A stretch of DNA of 14,494 bases from SLST01 sp964458555 (GTDB lineage Bacteria; Spirochaetota; Spirochaetia; DSM-27196; SLST01): contig CAYWJH010000082.1 of assembly GCA_964458555.1 (NCBI GenBank), forward strand, positions 1-14,494. Reading direction: 5' to 3'. The translations under genes and the position numbers were made by a program. Below are positions 7,660-14,494 of this stretch, piece after piece (within the stretch, counting starts at the first letter, position 1; each line of letters opens with the position of its first letter). Below the pieces are notes generated by a model. The model was not told the origin of the DNA, ran no database searches, and worked only from the letters and a program-made list of their open reading frames with translations.

Positions 7660-9044
7660 CAACGCTCCCGCAACTCCAGCCGGAAGGGGATGCTCGAGAG
7701 CCCGAAATCGGCCCTGATCCGGTTCTTGAGGTAGCTCACGTAGCTCTCCGGGAAGCCCTTCTTCCGGTTCACGAAGGCGACGAAGGTTACCGGGAGGCGC
7801 TGGACCTGCGTCATGTAGCGGATCTTCAGCCTGCCCCGTCCGCGCACCGGCGGAGGGGTCTGCTCGACCCATCGCTCCAGGTGCCGGTTGAGGTTTCCGG
7901 TGTCCACCCGATGGTGGAGCTGACGGTGCACCTTGTCGACCGCCGTCAGCAGCTCCTTCACGCCCGAACCGGTCTGCGCCGACAGCGGGACGATGGGCGC
8001 GAAGGAGATCACCGGGAACACGAACAGAATCCGGTCGCGCACCGCCTCGAACTGGTTCCCGATCTGCGGCAGCAGATCCCATTTGTTCAGGCCGATAACG
8101 AGCCCGCGGCCCCGGTCGACGACGAGCGCGGCGATCTTCTTGTCCTGGTCCGAGAGCCCCTTGTCCGCGTCGATGAGCAGGACCACGACGTCGGCCTCCT
8201 CGATCGTGTCGATCGCGCGCGTGACCGAGTAGTACTCGATGTTCTCGCTCACCCGGTTCTTGCGTCGGATGCCCGCGGTGTCGAGGATGCGGTGGCGCAG
8301 GCCGTCGAACTCGAACGCCCCCTCGATCACGTCGCGCGTCGTTCCCGGGATCGGCGAGACGAGCGAGCTCTCGCGCTCGGTGAGTCGGTTCACGAGCGTC
8401 GACTTCCCGGTGTTCGGCTGGCCGAGGACCGCGATCGACAGCGTACGCGGAACCTCGGCCGCTCCGGTCGGCGCGGCCTCGCTCTCCGAGGCGGAAGCGG
8501 CGTCCTCCTCGATCCACGCCGCGCCGAGCACCTCGTCGATCGCCTCGAGGAGCTCCTCGGTACCGCGCGCGTGCGCGGCGGAAACGCCCACCACGCGGGC
8601 GAGCCCGAGGCGGTAGAAGTCCCAGACGAGGCTTTCGCGCTCGGGCGCGTCGATCTTGTTGACGACGAGCACGAGGCGGTCCTCGTAGGGGCGTAGCTCG
8701 TCGAGAAAGAGCTCGTCGAGCGCGGTCAGCCCGGTACCGTCGACGACGAGCAGCACGACGTCCGCCTCACGGATCTCGCCGAGCGCGCGGTCGCTGATCG
8801 CCCGCGCGAGCTCGTCGCCTTCGGTGGTGTAGCCGCCGGTGTCGACCACCCGCAGCGGCCGGCCGTCGATCGTGGCCGCCGCCGAGACCGGGTCGCGGGT
8901 GACGCCGGGAGTAGGATCGGTTATCGCGCGGCGGCGCCCGATGAGACGGTTGAAGAGGGTCGATTTACCGACGTTCGGCCGGCCGACGATCGCGATCGTC
9001 GGCTCGGACAGCCACGTCTGTACATCATGCGGTTGCGACTCCAA
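7659..9044 (-). CDS. der: Ribosome biogenesis GTPase Der (EngA), TTG start
   Basis: Essential double GTPase that helps assemble the 50S ribosomal subunit. The 461 residues contain both G domains in order. Domain 1: P-loop GRPNVGKS 21-28, PGVTRD switch 46-51, DTGG 68-71, NKID 129-132. Domain 2: GQPNTGKS 208-215, PGTTRD 233-238, DTAG 255-258, NKWD 320-323. The C-terminal KH-like domain follows from about 365, with VAFVNRKKGFPESYVSYLKN at 422-441. An acidic, Ala/Ser/Glu-rich linker at about 178-198 joins the G domains. No ATG or GTG lies in frame before the first P-loop, so the start must be the TTG at 9044. It has GGGAG with 6 nt spacing and lies inside the end of ptsI (20 nt overlap), pointing to translational coupling. 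Confidence 0.97.
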   Translation of the reverse strand: MESQPHDVQTWLSEPTIAIVGRPNVGKSTLFNRLIGRRRAITDPTPGVTRDPVSAAATIDGRPLRVVDTGGYTTEGDELARAISDRALGEIREADVVLLVVDGTGLTALDELFLDELRPYEDRLVLVVNKIDAPERESLVWDFYRLGLARVVGVSAAHARGTEELLEAIDEVLGAAWIEEDAASASESEAAPTGAAEVPRTLSIAVLGQPNTGKSTLVNRLTERESSLVSPIPGTTRDVIEGAFEFDGLRHRILDTAGIRRKNRVSENIEYYSVTRAIDTIEEADVVVLLIDADKGLSDQDKKIAALVVDRGRGLVIGLNKWDLLPQIGNQFEAVRDRILFVFPVISFAPIVPLSAQTGSGVKELLTAVDKVHRQLHHRVDTGNLNRHLERWVEQTPPPVRGRGRLKIRYMTQVQRLPVTFVAFVNRKKGFPESYVSYLKNRIRADFGLSSIPFRLELRER

Positions 9045-10764
9045 AGCGTTCTCCCATGAGGTGGCGGACGTACCGGTCCACCTCCTTGAACGAGTTCATC
9101 TCCATCGCCTCGCCGACGAGCTCTTCGGCTTCGCGCACGGAGACCGCCCGGACGAGGCGCTTCACCTCGGGGATGCTGCCGCCGCTCATGCTCAGCTCGT
9201 CGAATCCGAGACCGAGCAGGAGCACCGTCGCAAGCGGATCACCGGCCATCTCGCCGCACATCGCGACGGGAATGCCGTTCGCGTGCCCGTTGTCGACGAC
9301 GAGACGAAGCATTCGCAGGACGCCGGGGTGGAACGGCTCGTAGAGATACGCGATCCGCTCGTTGCCCCGGTCAACCGCTATAGTGTACTGAATCAGGTCG
9401 TTCGTGCCGACCGAGAAGAAATGGCTCTTGCGCGCGAGGATGTCGCTGACCATCGCGGCCGAGGGCACCTCGATCATGATGCCCACCGGCACGTCGGCTA
9501 CGTCGTGGCCCTCCGCCCTCAGGTCGTCGCGCACCTCGCCGAGGAAGTCGAGCGCCTCCTGCAGCTCCTCGAGCCCGGAGATCATGGGGAACATGACGTT
9601 GAGGTTCCCGTAGACGCTCGCGCGCAGCAGCGCGCGCAGCTGCGTGCGGAAAACATCGCGGTTGGAGAGACAGAAACGGATCGCGCGCCACCCGAGGATG
9701 GGGTTCTGCTCGTCCATTCCTTCGAGCTGCGGCGCGACCTTGTCGCCGCCCACGTCGAGCGTGCGGATCGTCACCGGGTATTCGGGCAACGCCTCGAGGA
9801 CCTCGCGGTACGCGGCAAGCTGCTGGTCCTCCGACGGCAGCTCGTCGCCCTCGAGGAAGAGAAACTCCGATCGGTACAGGCCGATGCCGGTCCCGCCGTG
9901 CGTGTGTACCGCCTCGACCTCGTCGGGTACCTCGATGTTGACCTTCAGCTCGACGAGCTTCCCGTCGCGCGTCTCGGCCGGCAGATCGTGCAGGCGCATC
10001 AGCTGCACCTCGTGTCGCTGCCACTCCTGGCTCTCGCGCTCGTAGCGCGCGAGCGTCTCCTCGTCCGGGTCGAGCACCACGGTGCCGTGGTTCCCGTCGA
10101 CGACGATGAGCTCGCCGTTCTCGGCCATCCGGGAGACGTAGGAGAGCCCGAGCACGCTGGGGATCTCGAAGCTGCGCGCGATGATCGCCGTGTGCGACGT
10201 GCGGCCGCCGGCGTCGGTGGCGATGCCGAGCACCATCCGTTTGGGCATCGCGATCGCGTCGGAGGGCAGGAGGTCGTGCGCGACGAGCACGACTTCGCGG
10301 TCGAGATCGGCGAGCGAGTAGCGCTCGCGCTTCATGAGGTGGCTGAGCACGCGATTACTCACGTCGTGAAGGTCGGAGCTTCGCTCCTTGAGCTCCTCCG
10401 ACTCGGACGAGTTGAGCCGGTCGAGCAGCCGCTGGACGCTTTCGTAGAGCACCCATTCGACGTTCACCAGCGACTCGACGACGCCGTCGTGGACCTGCTC
10501 GTAAAAATCGGGATCCTGGACCATCAACAGGTGCGAGTCGAGGATCTGCAGCTGCTCGTCGGTGATCTCGTCCACACCGCCGCGCTTGATCTGCTCGAGC
10601 TCCTCGTGCGCGTTCGCCGCGGCCTGCTGGAAACGCTCCATCTCGCGCGCGACGTCCTCTTCGGCGATCTCGTAGCGCGGAATCGCCGGCGTGTCGTGCG
10701 AGTAGATGAACACGCGTCCTATCGCTATGCCGGGAGCCGCCGAGATCCCGGAGATCGTCTCCAT
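9025..10764 (-). CDS. ptsI: PTS enzyme I, phosphoenolpyruvate-protein phosphotransferase
   Basis: Cytoplasmic first enzyme of the phosphotransferase system: takes phosphate from PEP onto a histidine and passes it to HPr. The 579 residues match the family (E. coli 575). Seen: start ISGISAAPGIAIGRVF, phospho-histidine site GGRTSHTAII with His191, PEP-binding region with Arg298 (GLYRSEFLF), Arg334 (IRTLDVGGDK), PMI at 393-395, GIMIEVPSAA at 428-437, SVGTNDLIQYT at 451-461, and Cys503 in CGEMAGDP. All key residues are present, so it should be active. The upstream GTG at 10773 is rejected because it overlaps a predicted -10 element; ATG 10764 starts directly at the family N-terminus. No ptsH (HPr) or EII gene is next to it, so its partner is encoded elsewhere. 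It is the first gene of the long leftward operon and overlaps der by 20 nt. Confidence 0.96.
   Translation of the reverse strand: METISGISAAPGIAIGRVFIYSHDTPAIPRYEIAEEDVAREMERFQQAAANAHEELEQIKRGGVDEITDEQLQILDSHLLMVQDPDFYEQVHDGVVESLVNVEWVLYESVQRLLDRLNSSESEELKERSSDLHDVSNRVLSHLMKRERYSLADLDREVVLVAHDLLPSDAIAMPKRMVLGIATDAGGRTSHTAIIARSFEIPSVLGLSYVSRMAENGELIVVDGNHGTVVLDPDEETLARYERESQEWQRHEVQLMRLHDLPAETRDGKLVELKVNIEVPDEVEAVHTHGGTGIGLYRSEFLFLEGDELPSEDQQLAAYREVLEALPEYPVTIRTLDVGGDKVAPQLEGMDEQNPILGWRAIRFCLSNRDVFRTQLRALLRASVYGNLNVMFPMISGLEELQEALDFLGEVRDDLRAEGHDVADVPVGIMIEVPSAAMVSDILARKSHFFSVGTNDLIQYTIAVDRGNERIAYLYEPFHPGVLRMLRLVVDNGHANGIPVAMCGEMAGDPLATVLLLGLGFDELSMSGGSIPEVKRLVRAVSVREAEELVGEAMEMNSFKEVDRYVRHLMGERFGVATA
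9042..9055 (-). promoter_or_regulatory. Ribosome binding site deciding the TTG start of der
   Basis: Minus-strand GGGAG (9055-9051), 6-nt spacer AACGCT, then TTG (9044-9042). The site lies inside the last codons of ptsI. The nearby ATG triplets are in other frames, so this site fixes the der start. Confidence 0.7.
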
Positions 10765-10771
10765 TCGCTCC

Positions 10772-10801
10772 ACTATACGCCGACCACGAAAACGCTGTCA
10801 A
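10772..10801 (-). promoter_or_regulatory. Sigma70-type promoter of the ptsI operon
   Basis: On the minus strand a perfect -35 TTGACA (10801-10796) is followed after 18 nt by TATAGT (10777-10772; 5 of 6 to TATAAT). The expected start of transcription, about 7 nt downstream, falls at 10765/10764, on the ATG of ptsI or one base before it. Probably drives the whole ptsI to tonB operon. Confidence 0.75.
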
Positions 10802-10847
10802 ACTCGATTCCCCAAAGAGTTCACCACGATCCGCCGATACTCGGAGT

Positions 10848-11123
10848 ATGGCAGAGTCGTCACCCAAACGACGCACATCGATTGGCGTACTCTTCTGGAT
10901 CGCCTTCATCCTGCTCGTTCTCGTCATTTTTCTCGCAAATCGGAGCAACATCGAGCAGGTGCTCGAGTCGACCGGGCTCGTTGAGGTGATGCGCGACCGT
11001 TTCGGTCCGGATGTCGATGCGCCCGCGGGCGGCGACGATGCACCCCCGGCGCAGGAGCCCGCCGACGACGACGAAGACGGCGAGCCGCTGGTCGTCATCG
11101 GCGAGCCCGAAGCGGCGCCGAGC
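10848..11123 (+). CDS. Single-pass membrane protein, unidentified, 3' part lost in N gap
   Basis: This is the only plus-strand gene I accept. The first 92 codons are visible before the sequence becomes N. Seen: short basic cytoplasmic start (MAESSPKRRT), one strong transmembrane helix at about 12-30 (IGVLFWIAFILLVLVIFLAN), a segment up to about residue 52, then an acidic Pro/Ala/Asp/Glu-rich linker (about 53-92). This layout fits an N-terminal anchor plus a flexible linker leading to an extracytoplasmic domain that is not visible. I have a weak recollection of anchored GerMN-domain proteins of this shape in spirochaetes, but nothing here proves it. The start ATG has only GGAG with 1 nt spacing, so its ribosome binding site is poor. 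It is divergent from ptsI and convergent with tlyA. No clear promoter was found for it. Confidence 0.72.
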
Positions 11124-11223
11124 NNNNNNNNNNNNNNNNNNNNNNNNNNNNNNNNNNNNNNNNNNNNNNNNNNNNNNNNNNNNNNNNNNNNNNNNNNNNN
11201 NNNNNNNNNNNNNNNNNNNNNNN
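11124..11223. other. Assembly gap (100 N)
   Basis: A run of exactly 100 N, the conventional size for a scaffold gap of unknown length. It hides the end of the plus-strand membrane protein gene, the end of tlyA and any terminator between these convergent genes. Reading frames that cross it are artefacts. Confidence 0.98.
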
Positions 11224-11972
11224 GAGACCGCTCGCGGCTCACGTCCATCGACGCCGCCGGAATCTCCGGCGAGCAAAAAAAACTCGCGGTTGCCGCTTCG
11301 CCCGGTGATCGGGCTCTCCTCGAGCGCGTAGAGCGCGAGGCGCTCGTCGGCCAGATCGGTCAGCGTCTGCGAGAGGATCATCCCGATCGCATCCGCCGGC
11401 ACCGTCCCCGAGAAGTCGGGCGGAGGGTCGGACCACTCGAACTGAGGCTTGACGAGAAGCACCGCGTACCGGTCTGTGGTGAGGTCGACGACGCGACGCG
11501 CCGCGGAGCGGAGCGAGCGAAAGCTCAGGTCTGCGACCGCCGCGTGCGGCGCAGGGTCGAGCGCCTCCACGTGCATGATGTTCGTGCGCTCGTGGACGAT
11601 CACCCGTTCGTCGGTTCGCAGACGATAGTCGAGCTGGTTGTGCCCCACATCCACCGCGTGCACCGCGCGCGCACCGTGCTGCAGCAAGCAGTCGGTGAAT
11701 CCCCCCGTGCTCGCCCCCGCGTCGAGGAAGACCCGGCCGTGCACCGGGAGATGCCACGCCGCGAGCGCGTGCTCAAGCTTGAGCCCTCCCCGCCCCACGT
11801 AGCGGTCGCGCTCGATCGAGACCGCCGCATCGGCCCGAACGCGCTCCTGCGGATCGCGGATACACGCGCCCTCCACGCGCACCTCGCCGCAGAGGACGAG
11901 CGAAAGCAGCTCCTCGCGGCTGCGGTCGGGGTAGAGGGCGCACAGCCTGTCGAGCAGTCGCGCGCGCTTCAC
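11224..11972 (-). CDS. tlyA: TlyA-family rRNA 2'-O-methyltransferase (C-terminus in gap)
   Basis: S-adenosylmethionine-dependent methyltransferase of the TlyA/hemolysin-A family, known in mycobacteria to 2'-O-methylate 16S and 23S rRNA. The 249 visible residues have an N-terminal S4 RNA-binding domain (about 1-60), the linker-to-MTase junction YVGRGGLKLEHAL, SAM motif I FLDAGASTGGFTDCLLQHGA at 82-101, and the expected K-D-K-E catalytic set: Lys65, Asp148 (VADLSF), Lys175 (LLVKPQFE) and Glu230 (SGNREFFLL). Little of the fold should be missing, since family members end soon after this Glu; the stop codon is in the gap. The start is GTG directly abutting the TAG stop of the ymdB-like gene (0 bp), with only a weak GAG upstream, suggesting coupling to that gene. 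The older haemolysin label should not be taken as evidence of virulence. Confidence 0.93.
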
Positions 11973-12770
11973 CTAAAAGCTCGATGTCTCGACGATGGGA
12001 CGGATCGATTCGGCGTGGCCGGTCGCGACGTCTACGGTGACCGCGGTCCCGTGCAGGACGACCGGCTCGCCGGAGACCTCGTTTCGAAGCGGGAGCTGCG
12101 TCAACGCGCGCCTGATGCTGATACCCGGGTCGAATCCGATGACCGAGTCTCCGGGGCCGCACGCGCCCAGATCGCTCTGGAAGGCGGTCCCCTTGGGCAG
12201 GACGTGCGCGTCGGCGGTGGCGATGTGCGTGTGCGTGCCCACGACCGCGCTCACCGAGCCGTCGAGGTGGTGCGCGAACGCTTCCTTCTCGTCGGTCGCC
12301 TCCGCGTGGAAGTCGATGAGCACGATCCGCGTCTCTCGCTCGAGCGATCTGACGAGCTCGCTCGCCTTGCGGAAGGGGCAGTCGGTCACCGGCATCCGTT
12401 TCCGGCCCTGGAAGTTAGCGACCGCGACGGTCGTGCCGCGTACGTCCACGGTGCACGAGCCGTGACCGGGCACGCCCGACGGGTAGTTCGCGGGTCGCAG
12501 CAGCCGTGGCTCGTCGTCGAGGAGCGGATACACGTCCTTACGCTGCCAGACGTGGTTGCCGGTCGTGATGACCGTCGCACCGGCCTCGAAGAACGTTCGC
12601 ACCGTCTCCGATGTGAGGCCGAAGCCTTCGGAGGCGTTCTCCCCGTTGACGATGACGATGTCGGCGCCGACGCGCTTTGCGAGCTGTTTCAGATGGGCGT
12701 AAACGGCCCTCGCCCCGGCCTGTCCTATGACGTCACCGAGAAAGAGGGCCGTGATGGTCTGGTCGCTCAC
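11973..12770 (-). CDS. ymdB: YmdB-family metallophosphoesterase (TIGR00282)
   Basis: Dinuclear-metal phosphodiesterase; the Bacillus YmdB hydrolyses 2',3'-cyclic nucleotides and influences biofilm-related expression. The 265 residues carry every metal ligand of that family at a constant offset of five from my recollection of B. subtilis numbering: Asp13 (LGDVIG), Glu44 and Asn45 (NGENASEGFGL), Asn72 and His73 (TTGNHVW), His155 (IDFHAEATDEK), His180 and His182 (VGTHTHIATAD). The tail LPKGTAFQSDLGACGPGDSV is also typical. Start is GTG, with GAGGGG 8 nt upstream; the first residues (MSDQTITALFLGDVIG) run straight into the first metal motif. It lies 24 bp after rny, the same pairing as in Bacillus, which supports a link with RNA turnover. 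Substrate in this organism is unknown. Confidence 0.94.
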   Translation of the reverse strand: MSDQTITALFLGDVIGQAGARAVYAHLKQLAKRVGADIVIVNGENASEGFGLTSETVRTFFEAGATVITTGNHVWQRKDVYPLLDDEPRLLRPANYPSGVPGHGSCTVDVRGTTVAVANFQGRKRMPVTDCPFRKASELVRSLERETRIVLIDFHAEATDEKEAFAHHLDGSVSAVVGTHTHIATADAHVLPKGTAFQSDLGACGPGDSVIGFDPGISIRRALTQLPLRNEVSGEPVVLHGTAVTVDVATGHAESIRPIVETSSF

Positions 12771-12771
12771 C

Positions 12772-12782
12772 GGGGAAACCCC
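12772..12782 (-). promoter_or_regulatory. GGGG-TTT-CCCC dyad overlapping the ymdB ribosome binding site
   Basis: In the 24-bp rny-ymdB spacer the minus strand reads GAGGGGTTTCCCCG followed by the GTG start. The GGGG of the Shine-Dalgarno sequence can pair with CCCC three bases later. A 3-nt loop and 4-bp stem is small but all G:C. It could reduce translation initiation unless ribosomes arrive from rny. Confidence 0.35.
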
Positions 12783-12794
12783 TCGGCGCGCGGA

Positions 12795-14324
12795 TCAGCG
12801 TGCATACTCGACGATTCGGGTCTCGCGGATCATCGTGACCTTGATGCGCCCGGGGTACCGCAACTGGGTCTCGATCCGCTTGGCGATATCCTTCGCGATG
12901 TCCTTCGCGCCGGAATCCGAGACCTGCTCGTGGTTCACCATGATGCGCAGCTCCCGGCCGGCCTGAATCGCGTACGCCTTCTCCACGCCTTCGAAGTCTT
13001 CGGCGATCTTCTCCAGGTTCTCGAGGCGCTTGATGTAGTTGTCGAGCGTCTCACGGCGGGCGCCGGGGCGCGACGCGCTGAGCGCATCGGCGATCTGGAC
13101 GATCACCGACTCGACGCTGCTGTGCGGCACGTCTCCGTGGTGCGCTGCAAGACAGTTGACCACGCGATCGTCCTCGCCAATCCGCTTCACGAGCTCGACG
13201 CCGAGCTCCACGTGATTCGAATCTCCGTCGCTCTCGATACCCTTACCAACGTCGTGCAGGAGTCCGCCGCGCCGCGCGATATCAGTATCCGCGCCGATCT
13301 CCGCTGCGAGCATTCCGGCGAGGATCGCGACCTCCTTCGAGTGCATGAGGACGTTCTGTCCGTAGCTCGTACGGTACTGCAGCCGGCCGATGCCGCGCAC
13401 GCCCTCGGGTTTCATGTGATGGAGCCCGAGCTCGAAGAGGACCTTCTCGCCCTCGTCGTAGATCGACTGGGAGACCTCTTGGGTGATCTTCTGAACGACT
13501 TCCTCGATTCGGGTAGGGTGGATCCGCCCGTCCTGGATAAGCCGTTCGAGGCTCCGTCGTGCGATCTCCTTGCGCACCGGCTCGAAACACGAAACAACGA
13601 CCGCCTCGGGCGTGTCGTCGATGATGATATCGACCCCGGTGAGCGTCTCGAGGGTTCGGATATTGCGGCCTTCGCGGCCGATGATCCGTCCCTTCATCTC
13701 GTCGTTGGGAAGCGCCACCGAGGCCACGGTGACTTCGGCGTTCACCTCGCTCGCCATGCGCTGGATCGTAGAGATGAGTATCTCCCGACCGCGCCGCTCG
13801 GCGGTGACGTTCGCCTCTTGTTCGATCTTGTTCACGAGCGCCTGCGCGTCGTGCCGCGCCTCGTCCTCGAGCGAGCTCACGAGTTGCCGTTTCGCTTCCT
13901 CGGCCGTGAGTCCAGAGATTCGCTCGAGCTCTTGCCGCCAGGTAGCCTCCTGATGGGAAAGCTCGTGTGCCTTTTCGTCGAGCACGCGCTCGCGCTCGGC
14001 GACGTCTTTCTGCTGCCGTTCTACGCTCGCCAGCTTCTCTTCTAGGTTCTCTTCCTTCTGGAGCAGTCGCTTTTCGTACCGCTGGAGTTCACCGCGCTCC
14101 TCGCGGAGCTCTTTTTCCTGCTGGTTCCGTTCCCGAAGAAGCTCGTCTTTCGTCTCAAGAATCAGTTCCTTCTTCAGTGCCTCTGCGTCTTTGACTGCGT
14201 CTCGTTTCAGCCGCTCGGCGCGTTGCTCCGATGCGGACAATTGAAATCTGGCGTATATCCACCTGAATAGCCAACCTAGAATCAAACCAGCGAGCGGAAG
14301 GACGATCCAAAGCAATAGCTGCAT
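12795..14324 (-). CDS. rny: Ribonuclease Y
   Basis: Membrane-anchored endoribonuclease that starts mRNA decay. The 509 residues show the full architecture: transmembrane helix at about 4-24, long charged coiled coil at about 30-180, KH RNA-binding domain with the GxxG loop in KGRIIGREGRNIRTLE (211-226), and HD domain with His328 (VLMHSKEVA), the His357-Asp358 pair (RRGGLLHDVGK) and His395/His396 (AAHHGD). The C-terminus IKVTMIRETRIVEYA is typical of the family. Length is close to the usual ~520. The ATG at 14324 is preceded by GGAGGG with 5 nt spacing; another ATG 4 nt upstream is out of frame. First gene of an operon with ymdB and tlyA, with its own promoter. Confidence 0.97.
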   Translation of the reverse strand: MQLLLWIVLPLAGLILGWLFRWIYARFQLSASEQRAERLKRDAVKDAEALKKELILETKDELLRERNQQEKELREERGELQRYEKRLLQKEENLEEKLASVERQQKDVAERERVLDEKAHELSHQEATWRQELERISGLTAEEAKRQLVSSLEDEARHDAQALVNKIEQEANVTAERRGREILISTIQRMASEVNAEVTVASVALPNDEMKGRIIGREGRNIRTLETLTGVDIIIDDTPEAVVVSCFEPVRKEIARRSLERLIQDGRIHPTRIEEVVQKITQEVSQSIYDEGEKVLFELGLHHMKPEGVRGIGRLQYRTSYGQNVLMHSKEVAILAGMLAAEIGADTDIARRGGLLHDVGKGIESDGDSNHVELGVELVKRIGEDDRVVNCLAAHHGDVPHSSVESVIVQIADALSASRPGARRETLDNYIKRLENLEKIAEDFEGVEKAYAIQAGRELRIMVNHEQVSDSGAKDIAKDIAKRIETQLRYPGRIKVTMIRETRIVEYAR

Positions 14325-14334
14325 CCATTCCCTC

Positions 14335-14351
14335 CACTACTGTATGTAGTG
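14335..14351. promoter_or_regulatory. 17-bp inverted repeat at the 5' end of the rny transcript
   Basis: CACTAC-TGTAT-GTAGTG: perfect 6-bp arms around a 5-nt centre. It lies just downstream of the -10 element and overlaps the expected start of transcription (about 14349), ending about 4 bases before the GGAGGG ribosome binding site. It could be an operator half-site pair or a 5' hairpin in the mRNA. Confidence 0.5.
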
Positions 14352-14355
14352 TAAC

Positions 14356-14384
14356 AAGATAGACTACGGACGCGGGTTTGTCAA
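14356..14384 (-). promoter_or_regulatory. Sigma70-type promoter of the rny-ymdB-tlyA operon
   Basis: Minus strand: perfect -35 TTGACA (14384-14379), 17-nt spacer, -10 TATCTT (14361-14356; 4 of 6 to consensus). The expected transcription start is near 14349, giving a leader of about 25 nt with a good ribosome binding site. The AT-rich TTTTAAAA stretch further upstream (around 14398-14406) could act as an UP element. Confidence 0.7.
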
Positions 14385-14441
14385 GCAAGAACGTTCAGTT
14401 TTAAAATTGAGTAATTAGAGCTTTCGGAAGATCGACGCCGC

Positions 14442-14494
14442 CTACTGCCACTCGAGATCGTCGAGCGTGTACACCACCTGGGTAGTGAGCTCGA
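14442..14494 (-). CDS. Unidentified gene, last 16 codons only
   Basis: On the minus strand an open frame enters from the right edge and ends ELTTQVVYTLDDLEWQ followed by TAG (14444-14442). Fourteen of the 16 third positions are G or C, like the other genes here, which supports real coding. The fragment is too short to identify. Its stop is about 60 bp before the rny -35 element; I see no convincing hairpin-plus-T terminator in between, so some read-through into rny is possible. Confidence 0.5.
   Translation of the reverse strand, partial: ELTTQVVYTLDDLEWQ

Noticed and set aside
8839..10989. Long plus-strand open frame opposite ptsI
   Set aside because: Antisense to a fully conserved ptsI; the product has no recognisable motif.
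10848..14045. Plus-strand open frame crossing the N gap and covering tlyA, ymdB and most of rny
   Set aside because: Only the first 92 codons look real. The frame stays open through N by convention, and beyond it the translation is a shadow of three well-recognised minus-strand genes.
14389..14396. GAACGTTC palindrome as a LexA/SOS box
   Set aside because: The Gram-positive type LexA box needs a 4-bp spacer between GAAC and GTTC; here there is none, and an 8-bp palindrome is common.
14385..14441. Terminator for the right-edge gene
   Set aside because: There is an AT-rich near-palindrome around TTTTAAAA but no G:C stem followed by a T run.

Overview
The window is a GC-rich bacterial chromosome segment (by eye well above 60% GC) with nearly every gene on the minus strand. 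Gene content and order (rny, a YmdB-type phosphodiesterase gene, tlyA, ptsI without ptsH, der, a short MerR gene, then a TPR / outer-membrane / ExbB-ExbD-TonB block) suggest a Gram-negative, probably a free-living or environmental spirochaete. That assignment is inference from memory of gene order, not proof; there is no rRNA or tRNA here to anchor it. A run of exactly 100 N marks a scaffold join, so this is a draft or metagenome assembly.

Right block, read leftward from 14494: the last 16 codons of an unidentified gene; an AT-rich promoter region with TTGACA-N17-TATCTT; then rny (RNase Y), ymdB-like and tlyA, closely packed with 24 bp and 0 bp between them. This is an RNA-processing / rRNA-modification operon. 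The end of tlyA is lost in the N gap.

Middle: a plus-strand gene for a single-pass membrane protein starts at 10848 and runs into the N gap from the left, so it converges on tlyA. It is divergent from ptsI, and the short intergenic region carries a strong sigma70-type promoter for ptsI that would give an almost leaderless mRNA.

Left block, read leftward from 10764: ptsI, der, merR-like, a secreted NlpC/P60-like protein of unknown function, a 976-residue TPR protein, a 555-residue beta-rich putative outer-membrane protein, exbB, exbD and tonB (cut by the window edge). The nine genes overlap or lie at most 25 bp apart, so they are probably one transcript with translational coupling. The first three are housekeeping or regulatory. 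The last five look like an energised envelope machine: an inner-membrane proton-driven motor (ExbB/ExbD), a TonB periplasmic arm, a long periplasmic TPR scaffold and a putative outer-membrane partner with a TonB-box-like segment. This last group is the best candidate here for a poorly described system.

No stretch over 300 bases lacks a gene, apart from what the gap hides. I see no CRISPR array, insertion sequence, integrase, tRNA or rRNA gene.
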